Shown here: positions 16,220 to 25,267 of the stretch, in pieces
Layout: each line of letters begins with the position of its first letter
How positions within the stretch are numbered: position 1 is the first letter of the stretch
Notes under the pieces: model-generated
Told to the model about the DNA's origin: nothing
Seen by the model: only the letters and a program-made list of their open reading frames with translations
Databases searched by the model: none
Source of the DNA: Planctomycetaceae bacterium
Lineage (GTDB): Bacteria > Planctomycetota > PLA2
Assembly (NCBI GenBank): GCA_011525755.1
Contig: WYBS01000007.1
Span: forward strand, 1 to 36,770
Direction of reading: 5' to 3'
Length of the DNA: 36,770 bases
Made by a program: the position numbers and the translations under genes

Positions 16220-18910
16220 TCAGTAGGGGATCGAGATGCTGATCGACGTCTGCGTGCTGCCGGCCGAGTTCGTGGCCGTGACCGTGAAGCTGGCGGGGCC
16301 GGTGGTCGTGACCGTCGGCGTCCCGGAGATGACCCCGCTCGTCGTGTTGATGCTGAGCCCGTTCGGCAGGGCCGGCGAGACGGAGTAGCTCGTGACCGGG
16401 CCGCCCCCGGTGTGGGTCGGCGTCATCGCCGCGAGCTGGAAGCCGGTGTAGCCGAGGTTCGGGTCGTTCGAGTAGGTGAAGGGCCCGGGCGCGCCGAGCG
16501 CGACGGTGATGTTGACCGTCGCCTGCGTGCTGCCCGCCGAGTTGGTCGCCGTCACCGTGTAGTTCGCCGCGGCGGTGACGGTCGTGGGCGTGCCGGAGAT
16601 GACGCCGGTGGACCCGTTGAGCGCAAGACCGGCCGGGAGCGACGGCGAGACGCTGAAGGTCATGGGCGTCGTCCCGCTCACGGTCGGCGTGTTGTTCGTG
16701 ATCGCGTAGCCCGTCGGGTAGGTGACCGGCGTCGTGTAGACGAGGTTGCCCGGGGCCGTCGCGGTCGAGGTGACCCCGATGTTCACCGTCGCCTGCACGC
16801 TCCCGGCGGAGTTGCTGGCCGTCACCGTGTAGTCCTGCGCGGCGGCGGGCGCCGTCGGGGTGCCGGAAATGATGCCCGTCGTGGAGCTCAGGTTGAGCCC
16901 CGACGGCAGCGCCGGGCTGACGGTGTAGCTCGTGGGGGCGCCGCCCGTCCTCGTCGGGACGTTCGGCGTGATCGCCTGGCCGACGATGTAGCCGACCGGC
17001 GTCGTGTAGGCGAGCGAGAGCGGCGGGCCAACGTCCACCGTGATGTTGACGGTCGCCGTCGTGCTGCCGGCGGCGTTGCTCGCGGTGACCGTGTAGTCCG
17101 TCGCGGCCCGGGTGGCCGTCGGCGTCCCGGAGATGATCCCCGTCGTCGAGCTGATCGCGAGTCCCGCCGGGAGCGCGGGAACGATGTTGTAGTTCGTGAT
17201 CGCCCCGCCGAGCGACGTCGGCGCGTTGGGCGTGATCGCCTGGCCCGTGACGTAGGTCGCCGGGCTCGTATAGGCGAGTCCCGCCGGCGGGACGTCGCCC
17301 GAGATCTGCGCGAACTGCCCGCGCGCCGCGCCGACCGGGTTCGCGAGGGTGTGGACGTTGCCGTAGAAGATGCTCGGCAGGTCGCCGCCCGCGAGCGCCG
17401 ATCCGCCGGGGGTCCCGGCGAGGATGCGGGAGAGCGTGCGGCCCGGCACGGCGGCGGTCCCGGTGATCGTGTTGCCGGAGACCGACGCGTCGCCGCTCTC
17501 GAAGAGGTCGACGAGGATCGGGCCGTCCGCGCCCGCGGGCCCGTCGTGGATGTGCGCGTTGACGATCGCGGACGCGGCCGGGGAGGCCATCGTGATCGTG
17601 TACTCGCACGCGTGCACGCCGGTGAAGGCGACACGCATCGTGCCGCTGGCGCCCGGCACCGGCGTCGTCTCCTCCGCGCCCGTGAGGCCGGCGAACACGG
17701 TCCGGTCGTCCGTCGACAGCTGGCCGCGGACGAGGCCGTTCGGCGCGGCCGTCGTGTGCAGGTTCACGTAGTGGCCCGCCGGGTTGGCGAGGATCCGCGT
17801 GAAGTCCTTCTGGGTGTAGGAGATCGTGCTCTCCGCGGAGTTCGAGGTCGGGCTCGTGGCGTAGTCGGGCCCCGTCAGGTTGACGAGGATGTTGCCCGGC
17901 GTCCCCGCGGCGCCGACGTGGATGTGCTGCATGATGACGTCGTCGATGTCCTCGGTGGCGCTGTGGAGCGCCGTCATGACGCGACCGGACGTGAGCGTCT
18001 CGAACTCGAGCGTCGCACCGCCGCGGGCGAAGCCGTCCACGACGGTCGGGACCTCCGCGGAGCCGAGGAGCGCGGCCGTCATCTCGACCGTTCCCTCCGA
18101 AAGCTGCCCGCGCGCCACGCCGTTCGGCGCCGCGGCGGTGTGCACGTTGCAGTAGAAGAGCGTGATGTCGGCCGAGATGCGCGCGAGCACCTCGCCATCC
18201 ACGGTCACCGTGCCGCTGATCGTGCCGGCGCCCGCGTCGTGCGTGGCGGTGGCCGGCTGGAGGTCGACGACAGGGAGCCCGTTCACGCCGGCGGCTCCCG
18301 CGTGGATGTGCGCGAGGGTGATGTCGGCCTCGACGGGGGTGACCATCGCGATGACGAAGTCCATCGTCGTCGGCGAGGTGACCTTGAACGTCGCCGCGCC
18401 GCGCGCGCTCGCGTCGGCAACGGGCGACTCGTTGCTCCCGAGGAGCACGGTGTGCCACTCGGCGCTCGTGAACGCCGCGAGCCCGCCGCTCGCGGGCGGC
18501 TTCGACGACGTGAGCAGGGTGACGAGGTAGTCGCCGGGGTTCGCGGCGAGGTCCGCGGCGTCCGCCGCGCTCACGATCACGCTCCCGGACGTCGTGCCGG
18601 TGACCGTGTCGAACGCCCCGGCGCCGAGCAGGTCGGCGAGGACGCTCGCGTCGCCCGCGCGGTTGATCGTGAGCCCCGTGACGTCCGCGACGAGGTCCGG
18701 CGGGACGGCCCCCGCCCAGTGGATCGTGCCGTCGGAGCGCACCTCGAGGAGCACCGTGGCGGTCTCTCCCGGATTCGGGATCGCGATCTCCGCCTGGAGG
18801 TCGGCGAGCGTGGAGGTACCTCCCCCGCCGCCCCCACCGCCTCCGCAGGCGAAACACGTGAAGAAGAGGAGGAAGGCGCAGACCTTCCCCACGGACATGG
18901 CCGAACGCAT
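16220..18910 (-). CDS. Lipoprotein with three CHRD domains and four putative-Ig (He_PIG) repeats
   Basis: An 896-aa exported protein. Start ATG 18910 is preceded by a G-rich ribosome-binding site. The signal peptide ends in F-A-C followed by nine glycines, typical of a lipoprotein tether. Residues about 30-135 form an N-terminal segment of unknown type. Three CHRD domains follow (about 140-545), each with 'AHIH.G..G', 'V.L' and 'N.HT...P.G.ARGQ'. Four He_PIG repeats of about 85 residues end the protein, each with 'T.Y.V.PALP.GL...S.TG.ISGTPT', 'YTVTA.N.AGS' and 'ATVNI'. Such proteins are cell-surface; adhesion or matrix roles are inferred. The four repeats also make DNA tandem repeats at about 16220-17290. 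Confidence 0.88.
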   Translation of the reverse strand: MRSAMSVGKVCAFLLFFTCFACGGGGGGGGGTSTLADLQAEIAIPNPGETATVLLEVRSDGTIHWAGAVPPDLVADVTGLTINRAGDASVLADLLGAGAFDTVTGTTSGSVIVSAADAADLAANPGDYLVTLLTSSKPPASGGLAAFTSAEWHTVLLGSNESPVADASARGAATFKVTSPTTMDFVIAMVTPVEADITLAHIHAGAAGVNGLPVVDLQPATATHDAGAGTISGTVTVDGEVLARISADITLFYCNVHTAAAPNGVARGQLSEGTVEMTAALLGSAEVPTVVDGFARGGATLEFETLTSGRVMTALHSATEDIDDVIMQHIHVGAAGTPGNILVNLTGPDYATSPTSNSAESTISYTQKDFTRILANPAGHYVNLHTTAAPNGLVRGQLSTDDRTVFAGLTGAEETTPVPGASGTMRVAFTGVHACEYTITMASPAASAIVNAHIHDGPAGADGPILVDLFESGDASVSGNTITGTAAVPGRTLSRILAGTPGGSALAGGDLPSIFYGNVHTLANPVGAARGQFAQISGDVPPAGLAYTSPATYVTGQAITPNAPTSLGGAITNYNIVPALPAGLAISSTTGIISGTPTATRAATDYTVTASNAAGSTTATVNITVDVGPPLSLAYTTPVGYIVGQAITPNVPTRTGGAPTSYTVSPALPSGLNLSSTTGIISGTPTAPAAAQDYTVTASNSAGSVQATVNIGVTSTATAPGNLVYTTPVTYPTGYAITNNTPTVSGTTPMTFSVSPSLPAGLALNGSTGVISGTPTTVTAAANYTVTATNSAGSTQATVNITVALGAPGPFTYSNDPNLGYTGFQLAAMTPTHTGGGPVTSYSVSPALPNGLSINTTSGVISGTPTVTTTGPASFTVTATNSAGSTQTSISISIPY

Positions 18911-18969
18911 GAACACACCCCCCTCGGATGGGTTCGTTCGACCCCAGCTTCCCTCGAGCGCCCGCCACC

Positions 18970-18995
18970 TTGCATATGCAACTTTGCATATGCAA
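18970..18995. promoter_or_regulatory. Tandem palindromes TTGCATATGCAA x2, likely operator
   Basis: Two perfect copies of the 12-bp palindrome TTGCATATGCAA lie at 18970-18981 and 18984-18995, 14 bp apart start to start. They sit between the divergent CHRD lipoprotein and PQQ dehydrogenase genes, 60-85 bp before one start and 85-110 bp before the other. They are AT-rich against GC-rich surroundings. This looks like a pair of binding sites for a dimeric regulator, or a promoter core. No regulator gene is adjacent. Confidence 0.6.
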
Positions 18996-19080
18996 TGACG
19001 TCCAGCATACCCGCACCCTCCGATCGGGATCAAGCCCGATTCCGGCAATCACGCGAACGGTCGTTCGGTAGGAGGTGGCG

Positions 19081-21282
19081 GTGACCGTGGCGTGCGGTAG
19101 GGTTTCCCGTGTGATGTGCCGCATCGTGCCGCTTCTCGCCCTTCTCGCCGCCTGCGGAGGGGGCTCCGGGGGAGGGGGGATCTCCCCCGCCCCGTTCGGG
19201 CTCACGGGGCGGGTGCCCGTGACCGGGCTCACGTTCCCGCTCTCCTCGCCCCAGCCGGGAGAGATCGGGATCGTGGAGGCCTTCCCGAACCTCACCTTCA
19301 CGAACCCCCTCTACCTCACCCACGCGCCGGGCGACCGCGCGCGCCTCTTCGTCGTGGAGCAGCGGGGCACGATCCAGGTGTTCCCGAATGACCCTCTGAC
19401 CTCGACGAAAGAGACCTTCCTCGACCTCCAGGCGCCGGTGCTCGACGGCGGCGAGCGGGGGCTCTTGGGCCTCGCGTTCGACCCCGACTACGCGACGAAC
19501 GGGTACTTCTACGTCTACTACTCGACGGCCAAGAGCGGCACGGGCATCAACCACGAGTCGATCGTCGCGCGCTACCAGGTCTCGGCGGCGGACCCGGACG
19601 CCGCGGACCCGGCGAGCGAGACGATCCTCATGAGGTTCGACCAGCCCTACAGCAACCACAACGGCGGCTGGATCGGCTTCGGGCCGGACGGCCACCTCTA
19701 TGTCTGCACGGGCGACGGCGGCTCCGCCGGCGACCCGGACGGGAACGCGCAGGACATGACGACGGTCCTCGGCAAGATCTTGAGGATCACGAAGACGGGC
19801 GGGATCCCCGCGGACAACCCGTTCGTGGGGCAGGGCGGCGGCGTGCGCGGCGAGATCTGGGCGTACGGGATGCGGAACCCCTGGCGCGCCTCGTTCGACC
19901 GGGACACGGGCGACCTCTGGTGCGGCGACGTCGGCCAGGGCGCGCGCGAGGAGGTCGATCTCATCGTCAAGGGCGGCAACTACGGCTGGGACGTCTTCGA
20001 GGGGGTCCTCGACTACGAGAACGGCGGCGGCATCGACATCGACACGACCGAGGCGCCGGTCCGCGACTACCCGCGGGTGCAGGGGACGACGGTGATCGGC
20101 GGCTACGTCTACCGGGGCACGGCCGTCCCCTCGCTGCGCGGCGCGTACCTCCACGGCGACTACGGCTCCGGCACGGTCTGGGCGCTCGTGTACGACGGGA
20201 CCACGGTCACGTCCACCACGGTCCTCGGCGATCTCTCGAGCCTCACCTCGTTCGGCGAGGACGCGGACGGCGAGGTCTACCTCTGCTCCTTCGACGGCAG
20301 CATCTACAAGTTCGAGGAAACGGGGGGCTCCGGGGGCGGGCCGTTCCCGCAGACGCTCTCCTCGACCGGGCTCTTCACGAGCACGGCGACGCTCGCGCCC
20401 GCGCCGGGACTCATCGAGTACGACGTGAACTCGCCGCTCTGGTCGGACGGCGCGTCGAAGCGCCGCTGGATCGCGCTGCCGGGCACCGCGCGGATCGCCT
20501 TCCACGCGACCGAGGCGTGGACCTTCCCGGTCGGCACGGTGCTCGTGAAGCACTTCGAGCTCCTGACCACGTCGGGCACGGCGCGGCTCGAGACGCGCGT
20601 GCTCGTGCTCGAGGACACGGGCTGGCACGGCTACACCTACCGCTGGAACGCCGCGCAGACGGATGCGGATCTCCTCGCCGGCGCGGAGACGGCGACGTTC
20701 GAGGTGCCGGACGCCGCAGCGCCGGGCGGCACGCGGTCGCAGACGTGGACCTTCCCGAGCCGCACCGACTGCATCGCCTGCCACACGGCGGCGGCGGGAA
20801 GGGTGCTCGGCGTCCGCACGCGGCAGTTGAACCGCGATTTCGCCTACCCGGCGGCCACGGACAACCAGCTCCGCTCGTGGAACCACATCGCCCTCTTCAC
20901 GTCGGGCATCGGCGACCACACGGACTACGATGCGCTCTTGGACCCCGCCGACGCGGCGGCGCCGCTCGCGCTGCGCGCGCGGAGCTACCTCGACGCGAAC
21001 TGCGCGAACTGCCACCGCCCGACCGGGCCGCCGCCGACCACGATCGACCTCCGCTACGGGATCCCGCTCGCGTCGATGAACCTCGTGGACGTGACGCCGA
21101 CGCAGGGCGACCTCGGGCTCGTGGACGCGCGCGTGGTCGCGAGCGGAAGCAAGGAGCGGAGCGTCCTCTGGGAGCGGCTGCGCCGGACGGACGCGACCCG
21201 CATGCCGCCGCTCGCGTCGGGCGTCGTGCACGGCGCGGCCGTCGATCTCGTCGGCCAGTGGATCGACGCGGGGCCGGACTGA
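19081..21282 (+). CDS. PQQ-dependent sugar dehydrogenase fused to a di-haem c-type cytochrome domain (lipoprotein)
   Basis: A 733-aa protein. GTG 19081 is preferred because AGGAGG lies five bases upstream; ATG 19114 would give a shorter signal peptide. The lipobox is L-A-A-C (Cys25). Residues about 70-405 are a soluble-glucose-dehydrogenase-type propeller: 'LFVVEQRGTIQVF', 'GLLGLAFDPDYATNG', 'NHNGGWIGFGPDG' with the catalytic-base histidine H193, 'RITKTGGIPADNPF' and 'RNPWRASFDRDTGDLWCGDVGQ'. Residues about 415-733 match the SO2930/HNE_0200-type cytochrome, with haem motifs C564-x-x-C-H568 and C641-x-x-C-H645. Electrons from sugar oxidation would pass to the haems. Confidence 0.88.
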   Translation: MTVACGRVSRVMCRIVPLLALLAACGGGSGGGGISPAPFGLTGRVPVTGLTFPLSSPQPGEIGIVEAFPNLTFTNPLYLTHAPGDRARLFVVEQRGTIQVFPNDPLTSTKETFLDLQAPVLDGGERGLLGLAFDPDYATNGYFYVYYSTAKSGTGINHESIVARYQVSAADPDAADPASETILMRFDQPYSNHNGGWIGFGPDGHLYVCTGDGGSAGDPDGNAQDMTTVLGKILRITKTGGIPADNPFVGQGGGVRGEIWAYGMRNPWRASFDRDTGDLWCGDVGQGAREEVDLIVKGGNYGWDVFEGVLDYENGGGIDIDTTEAPVRDYPRVQGTTVIGGYVYRGTAVPSLRGAYLHGDYGSGTVWALVYDGTTVTSTTVLGDLSSLTSFGEDADGEVYLCSFDGSIYKFEETGGSGGGPFPQTLSSTGLFTSTATLAPAPGLIEYDVNSPLWSDGASKRRWIALPGTARIAFHATEAWTFPVGTVLVKHFELLTTSGTARLETRVLVLEDTGWHGYTYRWNAAQTDADLLAGAETATFEVPDAAAPGGTRSQTWTFPSRTDCIACHTAAAGRVLGVRTRQLNRDFAYPAATDNQLRSWNHIALFTSGIGDHTDYDALLDPADAAAPLALRARSYLDANCANCHRPTGPPPTTIDLRYGIPLASMNLVDVTPTQGDLGLVDARVVASGSKERSVLWERLRRTDATRMPPLASGVVHGAAVDLVGQWIDAGPD

Positions 21283-21384
21283 TCCCCTCCCCCCCGCCCC
21301 CTCCCCTTCCGCACGTGTCTCGGGCTGATCTTCGCCCGCGGGCCGCGCGCGGACCGTGGGGTAGGCTTCTTCCGGAGGTCTTGG

Positions 21385-22518
21385 ATGCCGCGCCGCTTCG
21401 TGCCGCTGCTTTCTGCTCTCGTGCTGTCGTGCGGGGGGGGCTCCGGGGGACCGTGGGCCGCGCTCTACGCGGTCGAGAACGCCTTCCCGGCGCTCTCGTT
21501 CTCGAACCCGCTCTTCCTCACGTACGCGCCGGGCGACGCGACGCGGCTCTTCGTCGTGGAGCAGCGCGGGACGATCCAGGTCTTCCAGAACGACGCCGCG
21601 ACGACGACGACGAGCGTCTTCCTCGACATCCAGGGCAAGGTCGAGGCCGGCGGCGAGAAGGGGCTCCTGGGCCTCGCGTTCGACCCGGGCTACGCGACGA
21701 ACGGTTATCTCTACGTGTACTACTCGGCGCCGGGCGGCGCGGCCGACCACCGCTCGATCGTCGCGCGCTACCAGGTGACGGCCGATCCGGACGTCGCGGA
21801 TCCCTCGAGCGAGACGATCCTCCTCGAGTTCGAAGAGCCCTACGGGAACCACAACGGCGGCTGCCTCGCGTTCGGGCCCGACGGGCACCTCTACATCGCG
21901 TCGGGCGACGGCGGGAGCGGCGGCGACCCGCAGAACAACGCCCAGTCGCTCGGGACCGTGCTCGGGAAGATCCTCCGGATCACGAACACCGGAGCGATCC
22001 CCGCGGACAACCCGTTCGTCGGCACGGGCGGCGCGCGCGGGGAGATCTGGGCGTACGGGCTCAGGAACCCGTGGCGGTTCAGCTTCGACCGTTCGACCGG
22101 CGACCTCTGGTGCGGCGACGTGGGCCAGAACGAGATCGAGGAGATCGACCTGATCGAGAAGGGCGGCAACTACGGCTGGCGGCTCTTCGAGGGCGAGCGG
22201 ACGTACAACAACCCCCTCGGCGTGGACATCGCGACGACGGTGCGGCCGGTGGTCACGTACACGCACGGGGTCGGGTCGTCGGTGACGGGAGGGTACGTCT
22301 ACCGGGGCGCGGCGGTGCCGGGGCTCGTCGGCTCGTACGTCTACGGCGACTTCGGCTCCGGGCGGCTCTGGGCGCTCGTGTGGAACGGGACGAGCGTGGT
22401 GTCGAATACGGAGATCGCGGGCGTGCCCGGGCCGAGCTCGTTCGGCGAGGACTTCGCGGGCGAGCTCTACATCTGCTCCTTCGACGGGAACATCTACCGG
22501 CTCGCCGAGCTGCCGTAG
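21385..22518 (+). CDS. PQQ-dependent sugar dehydrogenase, paralogue without cytochrome
   Basis: A 377-aa lipoprotein (V-L-S-C followed by glycines); ATG 21385 has GGAGG six bases upstream. It repeats the propeller of the preceding gene nearly motif for motif: 'LFVVEQRGTIQVFQND', 'KGLLGLAFDPGYATNG', 'GNHNGGCLAFGPDG' (H156), 'ITNTGAIPADNPFVGTGG' and 'RNPWRFSFDRSTGDLWCGDVGQNEIEEIDLIEKGGNYGW'. It stops where the cytochrome domain would begin. The two are adjacent, same-strand paralogues, so local duplication with gain or loss of the cytochrome is the simplest history. Electrons must go to a separate acceptor, perhaps the fused neighbour. Confidence 0.9.
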   Translation: MPRRFVPLLSALVLSCGGGSGGPWAALYAVENAFPALSFSNPLFLTYAPGDATRLFVVEQRGTIQVFQNDAATTTTSVFLDIQGKVEAGGEKGLLGLAFDPGYATNGYLYVYYSAPGGAADHRSIVARYQVTADPDVADPSSETILLEFEEPYGNHNGGCLAFGPDGHLYIASGDGGSGGDPQNNAQSLGTVLGKILRITNTGAIPADNPFVGTGGARGEIWAYGLRNPWRFSFDRSTGDLWCGDVGQNEIEEIDLIEKGGNYGWRLFEGERTYNNPLGVDIATTVRPVVTYTHGVGSSVTGGYVYRGAAVPGLVGSYVYGDFGSGRLWALVWNGTSVVSNTEIAGVPGPSSFGEDFAGELYICSFDGNIYRLAELP

Positions 22519-22586
22519 AGCGTCGCCTCCCCCCGGAGCCCCCCTCCTTCGCTCCCGGTCGACCGCGGCGCTACCATGTGCGCCGC

Positions 22587-23060
22587 ATGGCCGAGATCGC
22601 CCGTGACCAGTCCGACCCGCGCCTGAGGCAGCTCTCGTTCTTCCTCCCGAACCGGCTCGGTGCGCTCTTCCGGGCGACGCAGCACCTCGAGAAGCAGCAC
22701 GTCCGGATCTGCGGGCTCTCGCTGCTCGACGCGACGGACCACGTGGTCGTGCGGATGATCGTGAACCGCCCGGCGGCGGCGAAGGCGCAGCTCGAGGAGG
22801 CGGGCTTCTCGGTCTACGAGGCCGATCTGCTCGGAGTGGCGCTGCCGGCGGGGGAGGAGTTCGGGATCCGCAGGGTGCTCTCCGGCCTCCTCGGCGCGGA
22901 GATCAACATCGCGTACGCGTACGCGCTGATCGTGCAGGTGGACGGCCACCCGGTGCTCGCGCTCAAGGTGGACGACATGGGGATGGCGACGCGCGTGGTC
23001 CGCTCGGCGAAGCTCGACCTCGTGGACCAGGACCAGCTCGGCTGGGAGGAGCGGGCGTAG
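22587..23060 (+). CDS. Tandem ACT-domain protein
   Basis: A 157-aa cytoplasmic protein from ATG 22587. Residues about 14-85 form one ACT domain ('LSFFLPNRLGALFRATQHLEKQHVRICGLSLLDATDHVVVRMIVN') and about 95-157 a second, shorter one ('INIAYAYALIVQVDGHPVLALKVDD'). Stand-alone ACT proteins bind amino acids or other small ligands and often control biosynthetic enzymes. There is no catalytic domain. No amino-acid biosynthesis gene is adjacent, so the partner is unknown. It is the last GC-rich gene before the accessory island. Confidence 0.82.
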   Translation: MAEIARDQSDPRLRQLSFFLPNRLGALFRATQHLEKQHVRICGLSLLDATDHVVVRMIVNRPAAAKAQLEEAGFSVYEADLLGVALPAGEEFGIRRVLSGLLGAEINIAYAYALIVQVDGHPVLALKVDDMGMATRVVRSAKLDLVDQDQLGWEERA

Positions 23061-23186
23061 GAGCTCCGGCGCGCTCCGGCCTTCCGGACGCAGCTGCGAC
23101 GGCACGCCATGCCGGACCTGGTTCGCAGGTCCCTTGGCCGAGCCGCGCGCGGGCTTGCGAAGGCCGCCTGGGCAGATGGCGCACCC

Positions 23187-23203
23187 GCCCTCTGGGGGAG
23201 GGC
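23187..23203. terminator. GC-rich hairpin after the ACT gene
   Basis: GCCCTC at 23187-23192 pairs with GAGGGC at 23198-23203 across a five-base loop. It is 127 bp past the ACT stop and is followed by CCCGCC and then a C-run. No T tract is present, so termination strength is doubtful. Confidence 0.3.
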
Positions 23204-23329
23204 CCGCCTCTGTCCTCTCCCCCCCCCTCCATTTGCCTGGACCCGTCCCTCGACGTATAGACTCGTCCGCAGGTGGTTCATGCGCGCGCCCGTGCGGCCG
23301 CTCCAGCCGTCGCTCAACGCGACTTCCAA

Positions 23330-23788
23330 TCACCTGGATTCCGCTGCAAGGTCGATCTTCACATCCACGCGCTTCTCCAGCTGCGTGGCCTTGGACGAGC
23401 AGTAACCCACATACTCGCGAAACGCCTGCGGCTTGCATCCTGGAGCCTCGACCGTGCCTGCCAGGTAGACGCGGATCACGGCGCCGTCGCAGTCCAATTG
23501 CACGAGCAGTGTTTGCCCCTCCTGCGCGCGGAGCTCGCGCTTCGTCTGGCCCATGACGGTTCCGTCGCGGATGGTCTCCTTCCAGAGGATCGACCCGTGG
23601 ATCGGACACGCGCCGATGACACTGCCGCCAGGATCATGAACCTGGGCGCCACTTGCCTCGCACGAGATGTCAAATGCGGTCACATGCTCCCGTGTTCGCG
23701 TGGCACCGCAACCGACGGATGCCGCCACACAGAGGCAGAGGCATGCCAGTCGTACCTTCCGTTCGATGGGATATCGCAGTCTGATCAT
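23330..23788 (-). CDS. Small lipoprotein of unknown function, 152 aa
   Basis: ATG 23788 is preceded by GAGGTG four bases upstream. The signal peptide ends in A-S-V-G-C (lipid Cys27). The mature part starts 'GATRTREHVTAFDISCEASGAQVHDPGGSVIGACPIHGSILW', then 'GQTLLVQLDCDGAVIRVYLAGTV' and 'YVGYCSSKATQLEKRVDVKIDL'. Several cysteines could form disulfides outside the cytoplasm. I do not recognise it. Codon use is less GC-biased than the backbone genes; it is the first gene of the accessory island. Confidence 0.65.
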   Translation of the reverse strand: MIRLRYPIERKVRLACLCLCVAASVGCGATRTREHVTAFDISCEASGAQVHDPGGSVIGACPIHGSILWKETIRDGTVMGQTKRELRAQEGQTLLVQLDCDGAVIRVYLAGTVEAPGCKPQAFREYVGYCSSKATQLEKRVDVKIDLAAESR

Positions 23789-24151
23789 TCTTCACCTCAC
23801 AAGGGCGAGTCTCAATCCCGCTTCTCCTCACGACGACTCCACACGGAGCGTCCATAGCCGGACGGTGACGCACTCTACCACATCTCGCGCGTCGCAAGTT
23901 GCTGCGCGCCCATGGCTTGCGCCCGGAAACGGCACGAAACCGGCCATTGGTTCGGTCTTTGGCTTCATTTGGTTTCGGAATCGCCGGGATTGGTCTCATG
24001 TGGGGTCGCCGCGGCCGACGGCATCCCGTGAAATCTCCTGCCGGATCACATGAAGACCCGCCCAACCAGTTGCGAGACAACCACTTGCGATGCCGCGCGT
24101 CCTGATCCGGATTCTCGCGGCCTTCGCTTGAAGGTGCCGCGCGCGGCCGCT
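23789..24151. other. 363-bp stretch with no supported gene
   Basis: Lower GC than the backbone. It holds the probable promoter and leader of the minus-strand lipoprotein gene and the upstream region of the plus-strand GerE gene. Short open frames here have no ribosome-binding site and no recognisable product. No convincing repeat or hairpin was seen. Confidence 0.5.
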
Positions 24152-24715
24152 ATGAAGGAGGCTCCGGAAACCTGCCGCACGACCGGACGAACCATGCGCG
24201 AGGAGGGGAGAACCAACCACCGCGGGAGCCGTCGCGCTCCCGGGGTGCAGGCGCGAGAGGGGGCGGCGGACCGAACGAAGGTGCCGCGACCCGGCGCGGA
24301 CGCAGGGAAGCGATCCTCCGCGTCCAAGCCCGCTGCGGAAGGGCGGACAGGGCTCTTCCGGAAGGCGGTCGCGCGCTGGCCCTTCATCAACGACGACTGG
24401 CCCGAACTCCGCCGCGCTATCCCGAGGCTGACCGAAGGCCAATCGAAAGTCGCGTGGCTCCTTCGCTGGGGGCGCTCGCGGGAGCAGATCGCGAGCATCA
24501 CCGGCATGGGGGAATCGACGGTCAACTACCACACGACGCACCTGCGGCACGAGCTGGGCGCGGCGGAGTGCCGCGACGTCGGGCCGATGGCAGGCCGTCT
24601 CGTCGATGATCTCCGCCAGCGCGAGGGGCGCCTCACCATCGAGCCCCGGGTCCAGGACGGCGGCGGCGACCCGGGTCCGCGGGAACCCCCTCGCGGCGCG
24701 CCGCCCCGTTCCTGA
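24152..24715 (+). CDS. GerE/LuxR-type helix-turn-helix protein
   Basis: About 187 aa if it starts at ATG 24152; ATG 24050 and ATG 24194 are alternatives and no ribosome-binding site decides. The N-terminal 80 residues are basic and low in complexity. At about residues 93-137 is a LuxR-C-type motif: 'LTEGQSKVAWLLRWGRSREQIASITGMGESTVNYHTTHLRHEL', with the recognition helix around S-T-V-N-Y-H. No receiver or ligand domain precedes it. It is probably an orphan DNA-binding regulator of the island. Its stop codon directly abuts the stop of the convergent neighbour. Confidence 0.68.
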   Translation: MKEAPETCRTTGRTMREEGRTNHRGSRRAPGVQAREGAADRTKVPRPGADAGKRSSASKPAAEGRTGLFRKAVARWPFINDDWPELRRAIPRLTEGQSKVAWLLRWGRSREQIASITGMGESTVNYHTTHLRHELGAAECRDVGPMAGRLVDDLRQREGRLTIEPRVQDGGGDPGPREPPRGAPPRS

Positions 24716-25222
24716 TCACCGGCAGCTGCGGATGACCTCGGTGGCGAGCCGCTGGACGATCGCGGCGTCGGCAAACTTCCTCCCCAGAGCGATCTCGACC
24801 TCCATGCGGGCATCCCTGTCGAGGTTCGCGTAGGCCGCGCGCAGGTCGCTGTCCTTGTCCGCGTAGAGGAGGTTCGAGACGCCCGTCTCGATCGCCGCCT
24901 GGTAGCGCCGGATCGCATCGTGGATCGCCTCGAGCTTCTCGGTCGTGAAGAGGGCGTCCTGCCCCGGCGCGACGCTCTCGAGCGTCTGGAGCACGCGGGA
25001 GTAGGGCATCGCCACATCCGACGGCTCCCGGCCGCGGACGATGCGGGCGCCGCCGGTGTTCGCGCTGTCCATGAGCCCGATCTGGGCGTCGGTGGTCTTG
25101 TAGGCGAGGAAGGAATTGACCAACAGGACTCCTACGTTGCAGAACAGGACGGCACGGTTGAGGCGCGTGGAGCCGGCGGGGTCGGGCCGGAGCCCGGTCT
25201 TCGGGGGCTGGGTGGAGTTCAT
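24716..25222 (-). CDS. Membrane-anchored protein of unknown function, 168 aa
   Basis: Start ATG 25222; GGAG lies two bases upstream, closer than usual. Residues 24-41 form one hydrophobic segment ('AVLFCNVGVLLVNSFLAY'), and the remaining 125 residues are helical and charged, e.g. 'EKLEAIHDAIRRYQAAIETGVSNLLYADKDSDLRAAYANLD' and a final 'VEIALGRKFADAAIVQRLATEVIRSCR'. The pattern is a signal-anchor with an external helical domain. The family is not recognised. It shares the divergent promoter region with the 13-bp repeat array. Confidence 0.6.
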   Translation of the reverse strand: MNSTQPPKTGLRPDPAGSTRLNRAVLFCNVGVLLVNSFLAYKTTDAQIGLMDSANTGGARIVRGREPSDVAMPYSRVLQTLESVAPGQDALFTTEKLEAIHDAIRRYQAAIETGVSNLLYADKDSDLRAAYANLDRDARMEVEIALGRKFADAAIVQRLATEVIRSCR

Positions 25223-25267
25223 GGCTCCAGCAGACCCCACGCGGGCGCGCCGCACAAGGGGGCGGCC

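Noticed and set aside
12751-16242. Very long open frame on the plus strand opposite the STAS and TPR/CHAT-like genes
   Set aside because: High GC removes stop codons from antisense frames; the translation is arginine-rich with no motifs, while the minus strand gives clear TPR and STAS products.
19030-22266. Long minus-strand frame opposite the two PQQ dehydrogenase genes
   Set aside because: The product is arginine- and valine-rich repeats mirroring the duplication of the sense genes; only the plus strand gives known motifs.
23899-24105. 68-codon open frame with one hydrophobic segment
   Set aside because: No ribosome-binding site and a composition that fits chance; not enough to call a gene.
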